DNA of 64,000 bases from Methylobacterium sp. DB0501 (GCF_011043735.1 NZ_JAAKGV010000010.1:62001-126000); one strand, 5' to 3'. Positions 16,639-26,852 are shown, numbered from the stretch's first letter. Made by a program: numbers and translations. The notes: a model not told the origin generated them from the letters alone.

Positions 16639-16818
16639 CTACCGCGAACCTTGGGTTTCCCGTGGCGGCTCGCCCCGATGCGCCGCCCGCCGGCACGCGT
16701 CGGAGCAGTAGCGCACCTCGTCCCAGACCCGCTCCCACTTCTTGCGCCAGGCGAAGGGCCGGCCGCACTGGACGCAGGTCTTCTGCGGCAGGTCGCCCTT
16801 GCGGCGCATCTTCGGCAT
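16639..16818 (-). CDS. DUF2256 zinc-ribbon protein
   Basis: 59 residues. Cys15-x-x-Cys18 ([17 protein letters not shown]) and Cys38-x3-Cys42 ([10 protein letters not shown]) form a treble-clef-like zinc site, the DUF2256 signature. It starts 2 bases after the stop of the formyltransferase gene, so the two are co-transcribed. DUF2256 genes are often found beside, or fused to, cryptochrome/photolyase genes, and an Fe-S photolyase lies just across the divergent promoter. Molecular function is unknown. Confidence 0.85.
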   Translation of the reverse strand: MPKMRRKGDLPQKTCVQCGRPFAWRKKWERVWDEVRYCSDACRRAAHRGEPPRETQGSR

Positions 16819-16820
16819 CG

Positions 16821-17687
16821 TCAGCGCCCGGTCTTGTCCGCATCGGCAAGGGAGATGCTGCTCCAGCGGATGATCTGCACGTAGCCGTCCCGGGCCGCCA
16901 CCACCAGCTGGCGGCGATAGGCGTGCACCACGCTGCCGGGGGGGTGGCGGTGGGGTTCAGTCCAGCCTTGGGCCTCCTGGACGAAGATCCGGTTGTCGTT
17001 GATCCGCGCCAGGGTCTCGATCGTCCCGAAGGCCCGGACCCGGCGCAGCACCGCCTCGACCGGCTGGCGGAAATCGAGGGTGCGGTCGAGGTCGCTCACC
17101 CGCGGCCAGTAGGCGCCGTCGCCCTGCGGCTCGGCCTTGCGCCACAGGGACGGCAGGTCGTGGGCGATCGGCCCCCGGGCGAGGCGGATCGCCGCCATCT
17201 GGCAGCGCGCGAGCAGGCTCTCGTGCGTCTCGGCGCGCGAGAGCGGGAAGAGGTCCTGGGCCAGGATGTCGCCGGTGTCGAACCCGTCCTCGGCGAGCAC
17301 GTGGGCGGTTACGCCCCAGCTCTCGTAGGCGTCGACGACGGCGCGGAACAGCGGATAGGGCCCTCGCCCGTCCGGCAGCGGCGAGGGATGGAAGTTGAGG
17401 GCATAGCGCACCCGGCCCGGCCAGCCGGTGATCAGCCAGGGATAGCCCGCCACCACCAGCGCCCAGTCCCGGCCGTGCTCGGCCGAGAGCGCCTCGATGT
17501 CGGCGACGCGGATGCGCGAGAGCTGGATCGGGATCTTGTGGCGCCGGGCGAGCGCCACGACCGCATCGTTCTGATCGTAGATCCCGTCGCAGGGGCGGGT
17601 GAACAGCTTGATGGGCTTCCAGCTCGCAGCGATCAGCGCCTCGAACACACCGCCGAGGAAGTCGATTCCCGCGAAGGCGAATTTCAC
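16821..17687 (-). CDS. Formyltransferase-family protein (Fmt/ArnA-like fold)
   Basis: 288 residues. It begins [18 protein letters not shown] as in methionyl-tRNA formyltransferases. The catalytic set is retained: Asn98 and His100 in [12 protein letters not shown], and Asp137 in [21 protein letters not shown] precedes the aspartate as in 10-formyl-THF-dependent enzymes. The SLLP loop is altered to SPLP, and the C-terminal domain only loosely resembles that of Fmt, so it is unlikely to be the housekeeping enzyme. Substrate unknown; a small-molecule or sugar amine is possible. Operon with DUF2256, divergent from the photolyase. Confidence 0.8.
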   Translation of the reverse strand: MKFAFAGIDFLGGVFEALIAASWKPIKLFTRPCDGIYDQNDAVVALARRHKIPIQLSRIRVADIEALSAEHGRDWALVVAGYPWLITGWPGRVRYALNFHPSPLPDGRGPYPLFRAVVDAYESWGVTAHVLAEDGFDTGDILAQDLFPLSRAETHESLLARCQMAAIRLARGPIAHDLPSLWRKAEPQGDGAYWPRVSDLDRTLDFRQPVEAVLRRVRAFGTIETLARINDNRIFVQEAQGWTEPHRHPPGSVVHAYRRQLVVAARDGYVQIIRWSSISLADADKTGR

Positions 17688-17772
17688 GTCACGGCTCCAT
17701 ACCCGCCGGTCTCCGGCCCCTGCGTCGGTTCGGCCCGGCGCCGCCCCCAGCGCCGACCTCGCTGAACGCCCT

Positions 17773-17784
17773 AGGTAGAACTAC
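17773..17784. promoter_or_regulatory. Dyad in the photolyase/formyltransferase divergent region
   Basis: GGTAG-AA-CTACC, a perfect 5+5 dyad followed by a further GGTAG, in the 188-base gap between the two divergent genes. Position and symmetry fit an operator serving one or both; the regulator is unknown. Confidence 0.4.
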
Positions 17785-17875
17785 CGGTAGCGGAAGGGGA
17801 GTCGCAATGGCGCGGACGTTAACCCACGGTCGGGCCGGCCTCCGCCCGTGCATGGCTCCGAGGGCTTGACGGCTC

Positions 17876-19477
17876 GTGCGGACCCTTCGCCCGGTCCTCG
17901 GCGACCAGCTCCATCCGCGGCTCGCCAGCCTCATCGACCTCGATCCCGGCGCCGACACGGTGCTGATGGTCGAGGTGATCGAGGAAGCGACCTATGTCCG
18001 CCACCACAAGCAGAAGCTGGTGCTGGTCTTCTCCGCCATGCGTCACTTCGCGGCCGAGTTGCGGAAACGCGGGATCGCGGTCGATTACGTCGCCCTCGAC
18101 GATCCCGGCAATGCGGGGTCGTTCACCGGAGAACTTGACCGGGCGATCGCGCGCCACCGGCCCGACCGGATCGTCGTGACGGAAGCCGGCGAATGGCGCG
18201 TCGAGGCGATGATGCGGGAGTGGCAGGACCGGCTCGGCCCAGCCGTCGAGATCCGTGACGACACCCGTTTCCTGTGCCCGCGCCCGGTCTTCGCCCGCTG
18301 GGCGGAGGGGCGCGAGGCCTTGCGGATGGAGACCTTCTACCGCGCCATGCGCCGGCGCACCGGCTTCCTGATGGAGGGGCGCGAGCCGGTCGGCGGGCGC
18401 TGGAACTTCGACCACGACAACCGCCGCCGCCTGCCGGCCGGCCACACCGTGCCCGAGCGCCGCCGCTTCCCGCCCGATGCGGTCACGCGGGCGGTGATGG
18501 ACCTCGTCGCGGGCCGCTTCCCCGACCATTTCGGCGATCTCGACGGCTTCGCCTGGCCGGTGACCCGGGCCGAGGCGCTCGAGGCGCTGCGGCACTTCCT
18601 CGACGAGTGCCTGCCGGAATTCGGCGACTATCAGGACGCGATGCGCGCCGGCACCCCGTTTCTCTATCACGGGCTGATCGCGCCCGCCCTCAATCTCGGC
18701 CTGCTCGATGCCGAGGAGGTGTGCCGGGCGGCCGAGGAACGCTGGCGCGACGGGTCGGCGCCGCTGAACGCCGTCGAAGGGTTCATCCGCCAGATCCTCG
18801 GCTGGCGCGAATACGTGCGCGGGCTCTACTGGGCGCGGATGCCGGATTACCCCGCGACCAACGCGTTGAACGCCACCCGCGACCTGCCGTGGTTCTACTG
18901 GTCGGGCGAGACCCGGATGGCCTGCCTCGCCGAGTGCATCCGCGACACGAGGACGTACGCCCACGCCCACCACATCCAGCGCCTGATGGTGCTGGGCAAT
19001 TTCGCCCTGCTCGCCGGCCTGGCGCCGTCCCAGGTCGAGGAGTGGTTCCTGGTCGTCTACGCCGACGCCTACGAGTGGGTGGAGCTGCCAAACGTCCACG
19101 GCATGGCGTTGTGGGCCGATGGCGGGCTTCTGGGCTCGAAACCCTACGCGGCGTCCGGCGCCTATATCGACCGGATGTCGGATTATTGCGGCGGGTGCGC
19201 CTACGCCGTGAAGAAGAAGGCCGGGCCGGAGGCCTGCCCGTTCAACTACCTGTACTGGAACTTCCTGATCACCCACGAGGAGCGCCTAAGCCGCAACCCG
19301 CGCCTCGCGATGCCCTACCGCACGCTCGCCAGGATGACGCCGGCGCGGCGCGACGAGATCGCGGCCGATTCCGCCCGCTTCCTCGACTCGCTGAGCGCGT
19401 CAGAGGGGGAGCCAGGCGGTGAGCGTGCCGTAGAGGCCCGGTCGCCGGATCTGTTCCTCGTAGGCCCAGCCGGCTGA
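17876..19477 (+). CDS. Iron-sulphur photolyase/cryptochrome (PhrB / FeS-BCP class)
   Basis: 533 residues from GTG 17876. N-terminal photolyase alpha/beta domain begins LRPVLGDQLHPRL; a FAD-binding helical domain follows, with HAHHIQRLMVLGNFALL. Four cysteines, at 350, 438, 441 and 454 (CGGC...EACPFNYLYWNFL), occupy the positions and spacing that ligate the [4Fe-4S] cluster in this class. Members repair (6-4) photoproducts or act as blue-light receptors. The last ~28 residues look non-homologous, and the 3' end overlaps bcsS tail to tail. Confidence 0.92.
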   Translation: MRTLRPVLGDQLHPRLASLIDLDPGADTVLMVEVIEEATYVRHHKQKLVLVFSAMRHFAAELRKRGIAVDYVALDDPGNAGSFTGELDRAIARHRPDRIVVTEAGEWRVEAMMREWQDRLGPAVEIRDDTRFLCPRPVFARWAEGREALRMETFYRAMRRRTGFLMEGREPVGGRWNFDHDNRRRLPAGHTVPERRRFPPDAVTRAVMDLVAGRFPDHFGDLDGFAWPVTRAEALEALRHFLDECLPEFGDYQDAMRAGTPFLYHGLIAPALNLGLLDAEEVCRAAEERWRDGSAPLNAVEGFIRQILGWREYVRGLYWARMPDYPATNALNATRDLPWFYWSGETRMACLAECIRDTRTYAHAHHIQRLMVLGNFALLAGLAPSQVEEWFLVVYADAYEWVELPNVHGMALWADGGLLGSKPYAASGAYIDRMSDYCGGCAYAVKKKAGPEACPFNYLYWNFLITHEERLSRNPRLAMPYRTLARMTPARRDEIAADSARFLDSLSASEGEPGGERAVEARSPDLFLVGPAG

Positions 19478-20191
19478 GACGCGCAGACCGACCTTCGCCA
19501 GGCTCTCGACGGGCAGCACGACCTCGGTGGCGTGCAGGCCGAGGCTCCATTTCCGGTAGCCGGTCCGGTCGGCGTAGAGCGCCGCTTCCGGCCCGACATA
19601 CCCTTGCCCGAGAAAGCCCGCCGGCAAGCGGACGCCCCAGGCCACCCGCCCCCAGGCGCTCCAGCGGGCGGTCCCGGCGATCAGCGTCGCGGTCAGGAGC
19701 GTCGCCTCGCTCGGGCGGGCCCACAGCTCGCCCTGCACCCTGGCCCCGAACCGCGGTGTCGGCAGGCTGCGGGTCGCCGGGCTGTCCAGCACCTCGAAGG
19801 CGAGTTCCGGCCCGGCGAACAGGGCTGCCACGCCCCAGTCTCGCACCCATTGCCACCCGGCCACCGCACCGGCCTGCACCGTGTGACGGAGGATCCGGGG
19901 CGGCGGCCTTCCCCCCTCCCCGGGGGACATACCCCACCAGTCGCGCTCCGTCCGCAGACCGTAGCCGAGCGTGGCGAGGGCCGCGAGGCCGTCGCGGGCA
20001 ACGCCGTCCGGCGCGACCTTCGCGCCGGCGCTGAGGAAGGTGGAGCGGCCGGCATCCAAGCTGCCGAACAGCACGGTCCGCACCTCCTCCCGCTCGTCGG
20101 CGCGCAAGCCTTCCGGGCAGGCGAGGCCGGCCGCGGCGCAGAGCAGGGCATGACGAACCGACGGAAGAGGCACGACGCTCGGACCCGGCAT
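19400..20191 (-). CDS. bcsS: Cellulose biosynthesis protein BcsS-like outer-membrane-type protein
   Basis: About 263 residues. A short hydrophobic start (VRHALLCAAAGLACPEGLRA) looks like a signal peptide. The body has alternating beta-type stretches, with FGSLDAGRSTFLSAGAK and LATLGYGL resembling the BcsS family. The end, AWAYEEQ-like to LYGTLTAWLPL, has the terminal aromatic strand of beta-barrel proteins. Role in cellulose or exopolysaccharide secretion is inferred. Its 3' end overlaps the photolyase gene by 78 bases on opposite strands. ATG 20191 chosen; 20260 also in frame. Confidence 0.7.
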   Translation of the reverse strand: MPGPSVVPLPSVRHALLCAAAGLACPEGLRADEREEVRTVLFGSLDAGRSTFLSAGAKVAPDGVARDGLAALATLGYGLRTERDWWGMSPGEGGRPPPRILRHTVQAGAVAGWQWVRDWGVAALFAGPELAFEVLDSPATRSLPTPRFGARVQGELWARPSEATLLTATLIAGTARWSAWGRVAWGVRLPAGFLGQGYVGPEAALYADRTGYRKWSLGLHATEVVLPVESLAKVGLRVSAGWAYEEQIRRPGLYGTLTAWLPL

Positions 20192-20535
20192 TGCGACAAT
20201 GGAAATATCTTTTCCATGAAACGCTGCGTCAAGAACTAGCCGGCTCCGCCGCACAGGCACCCGAGACAGGGAAAGATCCGGTTCAGGATCGCTTTCGGAC
20301 CGCGCGGGCGATGTCGTCCGCCGCTCCGCACGGTCTCGACGGGTCTCGACCGACCGCGATTGTCAGCACTCGCACCGCAAGGCTGCTATTACGAGAAAAA
20401 TCAACGACTTCGCCGCGGTTGCCGCTTGAGATTAAGGATCGATTAACCGCATCATCGGACGCTTGGCTTATCGGACGCTTGGCCGGCAAAGCGCGCGACA
20501 CCGAGAAGGATCGTCACCAACCGAGCGGAGGTTCC
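20192..20535. other. Divergent intergenic region, bcsS / usg
   Basis: 344 bases with no recognised gene. Locally A+T-richer, with runs such as GATTAAGGATCGATTAACC at 20430-20448 that probably belong to the usg promoter. Contains a 16-base direct repeat (20454-20485). Confidence 0.55.
20454..20485. repeat. Two-copy 16-base tandem repeat
   Basis: ATCGGACGCTTGGCTT followed immediately by ATCGGACGCTTGGCC, about 50 bases before the usg start. Possibly a direct-repeat operator or a slippage product. Confidence 0.6.
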
Positions 20536-20805
20536 ATGGTCTCGAAGGAGTTCCGGCAGCAGATCGAGGGTTACGGCCTGACGACGGCCCATATCCTCTA
20601 CCGCATCCCCGACCATCCCGGCGTGCTGCAGACCTACGTCTGGCAGGATTACGACCTCGCCCCGCGTTTTCCGGTGCTCACCGGCTTCCTGGATTTCTGG
20701 AAGCGCGAGCTCGACGGGCCGCTCCACTCGGTCCGGGTGGCGCATTGCCAGCTGATCAAGCCGGCCGAGTTCCGCGCCGTGAACGGGGTGCTGACGCTGC
20801 ATTGA
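20536..20805 (+). CDS. Usg family protein
   Basis: 89 residues. Almost the whole length matches the alphaproteobacterial Usg family: MVSKEFRQQIEGYGLTTAHI, ILYRIPDHPGVLQTYVWQDY, DLAPRFPVL, FLDFWKRELDGPLHSVRVAH. The name comes from its frequent place upstream of trpF; no trp gene is adjacent here. Function unknown. A strong GGAGG site sits 5 bases before the ATG, and a hairpin with a T-rich loop follows the stop. Confidence 0.9.
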   Translation: MVSKEFRQQIEGYGLTTAHILYRIPDHPGVLQTYVWQDYDLAPRFPVLTGFLDFWKRELDGPLHSVRVAHCQLIKPAEFRAVNGVLTLH

Positions 20806-20810
20806 GCGGG

Positions 20811-20839
20811 GGGCGCGGCGATTTTTTTCGTCGCTGCCC
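20811..20839 (+). terminator. Hairpin after usg
   Basis: Stem GGGCGCGGCGA / TCGTCGC(T)GCCC with one G-T pair and one bulged T, and a loop of T residues, 5 bases after the usg stop. Unusual in having the T-run in the loop instead of after the stem. Confidence 0.5.
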
Positions 20840-21145
20840 TACGATTGCCCGCTTGGCCGTGTGTGAGGCGCTCACGGCTGCGCTCCTGGAGCGCGGCGCT
20901 CACGTCGGTGAACCATGCCCAGGCGCATCCTCTCCGCGACCGGTCCGCTGCGACGGCGCTTCGGCCCCGTCCTCGCCGGCTTCCCCGCCGACCGGGGTGC
21001 GGCCACCCATGCCCGTGGGTTGGCCCGGGCGGCAGGTTGGGCTAGAGGGGGCCGGGCGACCCCGCCGGCGGCCGGCGCCGTGCCCCGCGAGGGCGCCGCG
21101 CCCTCGCCCCAGGGTACCTCCCCGGCACCGGACGGCCAGAGCCCC

Positions 21146-21772
21146 GTGACCCAATTCGCCCGCACCTCCGAGGTCCTGACCATCCTCGCCGCCCAGGAGA
21201 CCGAGCGGCTGACCGTCGGCGACATCGTGGCGGTGCTGCGCGACCGCGCCTTCGCCCTCCTCGTCGTGCTGCTCGGCCTGCCCAACTGCCTGCCGATGCC
21301 GCCGCCGATTCCGCTGATCTGCGGCCTGCTCCTCGCCCTGGTCGCCGCCCAGATCGCCTTCGGCATGTCGGCGCCCTGGCTGCCGCGGGCTCTGCTCGGC
21401 CGCTCGATCGCCCGGTCCGACCTGCAGCGGGCGGTGTCCCGCGCGGTACCGCTGCTGCGCCGCCTGGAGCGCTGGTCGCGGCCGCGGCTGCGGGTGTTCG
21501 AGAACGACATCGGGATGCGCACGATGGGGCTTCTGCTCCTGGCGCTCTCCCTGGTGCTGATCGTCGCCGCTCCGCTCGTCGGCCAGATCCCGCTGGGCCT
21601 CGCGGTCACCCTGGTCGGCCTCGGCCTCGTCGAGCGCGACGGCATCGTGGTGGCGGCGGGGCTGGGCGTCGGGGTTCTCGGGGTGCTGCTGAATCTTGGC
21701 TTCGTCTATGCGGTGTTCACCGCCGTGATGGGGCTGCTGAACCTGGGTGCGGCGGCGGCGGCGGGGGCGTAA
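21146..21772 (+). CDS. ExoD-family membrane protein
   Basis: 208 residues from GTG 21146, the usual length of ExoD. N-terminal VTQFARTSEVLTILA and LTVGDIVAVLRDRAFALLVV lead into PNCLPMPPPIPLICG, the ExoD hallmark, and then about four membrane segments. ExoD was named from rhizobial exopolysaccharide mutants; its molecular role is not settled. An ATG at 20915 would add 77 residues of low-complexity Ala/Gly/Pro sequence and is less likely. Confidence 0.85.
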   Translation: MTQFARTSEVLTILAAQETERLTVGDIVAVLRDRAFALLVVLLGLPNCLPMPPPIPLICGLLLALVAAQIAFGMSAPWLPRALLGRSIARSDLQRAVSRAVPLLRRLERWSRPRLRVFENDIGMRTMGLLLLALSLVLIVAAPLVGQIPLGLAVTLVGLGLVERDGIVVAAGLGVGVLGVLLNLGFVYAVFTAVMGLLNLGAAAAAGA

Positions 21773-21800
21773 GCATCGCGCTTCGGCGACTTTCCGGATC

Positions 21801-21840
21801 CGTTCGGCAAGAGTCGAATTCGTTCGGCAAGAGTCGAACC
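21801..21840. repeat. Two-copy 20-base tandem repeat
   Basis: CGTTCGGCAAGAGTCGAATT at 21801-21820 and the same with final ACC instead of ATT at 21821-21840 (18 of 20 identical). In the 290-base gap between convergent exoD and mocA, which otherwise shows no gene. Confidence 0.8.
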
Positions 21841-21913
21841 CTCCGGATCATTCCGGTCGCCGTTGCGCGGGCCCGGAACATCGTCTCACCAGCCCGCTCG
21901 GCGTCTGACCGAC

Positions 21914-21959
21914 GCCGCAATCCGCATTGCGAAGCAATCGGTCGGATGTCGTATGACGG
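21914..21959 (-). repeat. Dispersed 46-base repeat, copy B
   Basis: Inverted relative of 9543-9588, ungapped, 39 of 46 positions identical by eye. Lies in the gap downstream of exoD. Confidence 0.8.
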
Positions 21960-22062
21960 GGCGGGTATCGGCCCGGTCATGATCGGCACGACAGGCTGTT
22001 TCGCTCGGGAGACGATTCCCCGGCGTCGCCGTCGGTCGGATGACCGGTGCCTCAGGGCCGTC

Positions 22063-22648
22063 TCAGGACAGTTCCGCCAATGCCGCCGGCGTATCCACGT
22101 CGACCAGGATCCCCGGATCCTCCACCGGCAATTCCAGGACGTCGCCACGCCGGGCCAGCAGCGGGCCGGCGCCCCGGTCGCCGGTGAGGCCGGCGAGACC
22201 GTCGGCGAGCAGGCGGCGGTTGAGCAGGACCGGGTTGCCGCGCCGGCCGTCCCGCACCGGCACGACCGCGGAGGGAGCGACCGCGGCCCCGCGGAACGCC
22301 TCGGCGAGCCGCACCAGCAGCCCGGACCCGACCCGCGGCATGTCACCGAGCAGCACCAGCGACGCTGCGACATCGTCCGGCAGAGCGCCGAGCCCGGCGC
22401 GGAGCGAGGTCGACAGGCCCGCAGCGTAATCGGGATTCTCGACGAGGATCAGGTCCAGGCCGCCGAGCGCCGCCCGCACCTCCCCGCCCGCATGGCCGAG
22501 CACCGCGACCACCGGCCCGAGACCTGCCGCAAGGGCAGCCTCGGCCGCATGGCGTACCAGGGGCTTGCCGTCGAGAGGGCTCAGGAGCTTCGGGCTCGCG
22601 CCGAAGCGGGTGCCGCGACCGGCCGCCAGCAGGACCGTGCCGACCGCC

Positions 22649-22656
<8 letters not shown>
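22063..22656 (-). CDS. mocA: MobA/MocA-like nucleotidyltransferase
   Basis: About 197 residues from ATG 22656. N-terminal nucleotide-binding motif VLLAAGRGTRFGASPKLL, then LLGDMPRV for metal binding, and the terminal DPGILVDVDTPAAL typical of MocA/MobA-like proteins. It transfers CMP or GMP to molybdopterin cofactor. Last gene of the cox operon: its start overlaps the end of the MoeA-like gene. Cytidylyl versus guanylyl specificity cannot be read here; cytosine dinucleotide is the usual form in this enzyme family. Confidence 0.87.
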
Positions 22657-23679
<1,023 letters not shown>

Positions 23680-23683
<4 letters not shown>

Positions 23684-24374
23684 GCGGGAGCCCGGCGGCG
23701 ATCCTGCCGTAGGGCCGCGATCACCTGGGCCAGCACCGAGACGGCGATCTCGGCCGGGCTGACCGCGCCGATATCGAGGCCGATCGGGGCGGCGATCCGG
23801 GCGATCTGCTCATGCGTCAGACCGGCGGCCGTGAGGCGCTCGACGCGCTTGCCATGGGTCTTCCGCGAGCCGAGCGCCCCGACATAGAAGCACTCGGCCC
23901 TGAGCGCCGCGATCAGCGCCGGATCGTCGATCTTCGGGTCGTGGGTCAGGGCTGCGAGCGCGGTGTAGCGGTCGAGCGGCGGCAGCTGCGCCAGGGCGTC
24001 GTCGGGCCACAGCGCCAGCAGCGGCACGCCGGGAAACCGCTCCGGCGTCGCGAAGGCGGTGCGCGGGTCGATGATCGCGACGTCGAGCTCGGTCGCCTGC
24101 GCCATCGGGGCCAGCGCCTGGCTGATATGGACGGCGCCGATCACCACGAGCCGCGGCGGCGGCACCTGGACCGTCAGGAACAGCGACCGGCCCTCGGCCT
24201 CGACGATCCCACTCTTCCCGGAGCGGAACCGGGCCGCCAGCTCCGTCGCCAGCGGATCGTGCCCGGCCTCCGCCTCGCGCACCAGGCGCTGGCTGCCGTC
24301 GGCGGTGTCGGTGACCAGGATGACGGCGCGGCGGGCGGCGCGCTCCCGGTTCATGTCCCGCAGGATGTCGAGCT

Positions 24375-24378
<4 letters not shown>
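23680..24378 (-). CDS. XdhC-family protein, Rossmann (C-terminal) domain
   Basis: 232 residues. The XdhC Rossmann domain is visible as RLVVIGAVHISQALAPMAQ, VAIIDPRTAFATPERF, THDPKIDDPAL and VGALGSRKTHGKRVERL. XdhC proteins bind molybdenum cofactor, protect it and help sulphurate it before insertion into XDH-family hydroxylases. The N-terminal XdhC/CoxI half is encoded by the preceding separate gene, with a 4-base overlap between them. Confidence 0.9.
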
Positions 24379-24698
<320 letters not shown>

Positions 24699-24744
24699 CG
24701 GACGAGTTCTCCGGGGCCTTCAGCCCCGCCGCAGAAGTTAGGAC

Positions 24745-25953
24745 TTAGCCCGCCGCGCGCAACCACGCCTTCGGCTCGCGGCCGCGCGGCTGGTGCGCGC
24801 CGAGCGCGCGGCAGAGATCGGCCATCGCCGACAGGCTGTGGATCGGCCGGAAATCGTCGACATGGGGCAGCATCGCCCGGATGCCGCTGGCGCGGGCGGA
24901 AAACCCCTCGAAGCGCAAGAGCGGGTTGAGCCAGACCAGCCGCCGGCACGAGCGCCGCAGGCGATCCATCTCGTGCGTCAGTTCCGGCGTCACCTCGCGT
25001 TCCAGGCCGTCGGTGAACAGCAGCACCACGGCGCCGCCGCCAAGCACCCGGCGCGACCAGTGCCGGTTGAACAGGTGCAGGGCCTCGGCGATGCGGGTGC
25101 CGCCTTCCCAGTCCTGCGCCCGGGCACTGGCGCGGGCCAGCGCCTCGTCGGGGTCGCGGCGGGTCAGCTCCCGGGTGATGTTGGTGAGCCGCGTCGCGAA
25201 GACAAAGCTGTGCACCTTCCGCTGCTCGCTCATGGCGTGCAGGAAATGCAGGAACAGCCGGGAATACTCCGCCATCGAGCCGGAGATGTCGCAGAGCGCC
25301 ACGATCGGCGGCGGCCGCTCCCGTGGCGCCCGGAAGGCGAGGTCGATGGCGCCGCCGGCCCGCACCGTGCGCTGGAAGCTGCGACGGGGATCGATGCGCC
25401 CGCGCGGCCGCGCCTCGAACCGGCGGGTCCGGGTGGCGTCGTCCGGGAGCCGCAGGCCCGCGATGAGCCGGCGGGCCTGCGCCACCTCCTCGGTGCTCAT
25501 CTGGGCGAAGTCCTTGGCCTTCAGTACCTCGGCCTGCGACACCGACAGGGTGACGGTGGTCAGGTCCTCCTCGGTCACCTTGGGCTTGGGCCGCTCGGAC
25601 TTCGGCGACAGGGCCTCCTGCACGCGCAGGGCCCCGGCATTCGGGGGTTTCGGCGGCGCCTTGTCGGGCGCGACCGGCGACATCTGGGCGATCATCTTCT
25701 CGATGAGGTCGCGCCGGCGCCAGAATAGCCGGAAGGCTTCGGCGAACAGGGTCGAGTGCTCGCGCCGACGCACCAGCACCGCGTGCAGGGTCCAGTAGAA
25801 ATCCTCGCGGCTGCCGATGCCTGCGGCCTCGACCGCCTCGACGGCGTCGATCACGTCGCCGGGCCCCACCGGCACGCCGGCGGCGCGCAGGGCCCGGGCG
25901 AAATACGCGATGTTGTCCGGGAGCCGGCCGGAGCCCGCGGGCGCGTCGCTCAT
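24745..25953 (-). CDS. coxE: VWA-domain protein CoxE
   Basis: 402 residues from ATG 25953. The C-terminal von Willebrand A domain has the metal-ion site ALCDISGSMAEYSR and FTDGLEREVTPEL. The N-terminal half, FARALRAAGVPVGPGDVIDAVEA, is the CoxE family head, with a proline-rich linker (PDKAPPKPPNAG). With the CoxD ATPase it remodels the active-site Cu/S/Mo centre in CO dehydrogenase systems. Start overlaps the coxD stop (ATGA). Confidence 0.9.
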   Translation of the reverse strand: MSDAPAGSGRLPDNIAYFARALRAAGVPVGPGDVIDAVEAVEAAGIGSREDFYWTLHAVLVRRREHSTLFAEAFRLFWRRRDLIEKMIAQMSPVAPDKAPPKPPNAGALRVQEALSPKSERPKPKVTEEDLTTVTLSVSQAEVLKAKDFAQMSTEEVAQARRLIAGLRLPDDATRTRRFEARPRGRIDPRRSFQRTVRAGGAIDLAFRAPRERPPPIVALCDISGSMAEYSRLFLHFLHAMSEQRKVHSFVFATRLTNITRELTRRDPDEALARASARAQDWEGGTRIAEALHLFNRHWSRRVLGGGAVVLLFTDGLEREVTPELTHEMDRLRRSCRRLVWLNPLLRFEGFSARASGIRAMLPHVDDFRPIHSLSAMADLCRALGAHQPRGREPKAWLRAAG

Positions 25954-26852
25954 CCGGCGGAGGACCGCACCTCGTCGAGGAGCGCCTTGGCGCGTCCGCC
26001 CTGCATCGCCTGGATGTCGTCCTGGTATTTCAGCAGCACGCCGAGCGTGTCGATGACGAGCGTCGGATCGAGCGCGACGGCGTCGAGCTCGACGAGGGCG
26101 GTGGCCCAGTCCAGCGTCTCGGCGACGCCCGGCGCCTTGAACAGGTCTTCCTTGCGGATCGCCTGCACGAAGGCGACGACCTGGCGTGACAGGGCCTCCG
26201 GCGCGTGCGGCAGGCGCGTGCGCAGGATCTGCAACTCGCGCTCCGCATCCGGGTAATCGACCCAGTGGTAGAGGCAGCGGCGCTTGAGCGCGTCGTGAAT
26301 CTCGCGGGTGCGGTTCGAGGTCAGGATGACGAGAGGGGGCTCCGGCGCGCGGATGGTGCCGAGTTCGGGGATCGTGACCTGGAAGTCCGACAGCACTTCG
26401 AGCAGGAAGGCCTCGAAGGCCTCGTCGGTGCGGTCGAGTTCGTCGATCAGCAGCACCGGCGCCCCGCCCGCTCCCGGCTCCAGCGCCTGGAGCAGCGGCC
26501 GGCGGATCAGGTAGCGCTCGGAAAACAGCTCCGATTCCAGTCGCTCGCGGTCGACGGCACCCCCGGCCTCGGCGAGCCGGATCGCCATCATCTGGCCGGC
26601 ATAGTTCCACTCGTAGACAGCGGCCGCGACGTCGAGCCCCTCGTAGCATTGCAGCCGGATCAGCGGCCGGCCGAGGGATTTCGCCAGCACCTTGGCGATC
26701 TCGGTCTTGCCGACCCCGGCCTCGCCTTCGAGGAAGAGCGGCCGTTGCAGCTTGAGCGACAGGAACACCACGGTGGAAAGCGCCCGGTCGGCGACGTAGC
26801 CGGCGGAGGCGAGCAGCGCCTGGGTGGCGTCGATGGAGGTGGGGAGAGTCAT
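25950..26852 (-). CDS. coxD: MoxR-type AAA ATPase CoxD
   Basis: 300 residues from ATG 26852. Walker A GEAGVGKTEIAK, Walker B VLLIDELDRTDEAFEAFLLE, sensor 1 VILTSNRTREIHDALKRRC. The C-terminal helical lid follows. CoxD is the ATP-dependent maturation factor of CODH-like hydroxylases, working with CoxE. The region upstream in frame has no family sequence and contains an intergenic repeat, which supports this start. Confidence 0.92.
   Translation of the reverse strand: MTLPTSIDATQALLASAGYVADRALSTVVFLSLKLQRPLFLEGEAGVGKTEIAKVLAKSLGRPLIRLQCYEGLDVAAAVYEWNYAGQMMAIRLAEAGGAVDRERLESELFSERYLIRRPLLQALEPGAGGAPVLLIDELDRTDEAFEAFLLEVLSDFQVTIPELGTIRAPEPPLVILTSNRTREIHDALKRRCLYHWVDYPDAERELQILRTRLPHAPEALSRQVVAFVQAIRKEDLFKAPGVAETLDWATALVELDAVALDPTLVIDTLGVLLKYQDDIQAMQGGRAKALLDEVRSSAG

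Noticed and set aside
20915..21145. N-terminal extension of the ExoD protein from ATG 20915
   Set aside because: 77 residues of low-complexity Ala/Gly/Pro/Arg that do not belong to the ExoD family; GTG 21146 gives the normal length.
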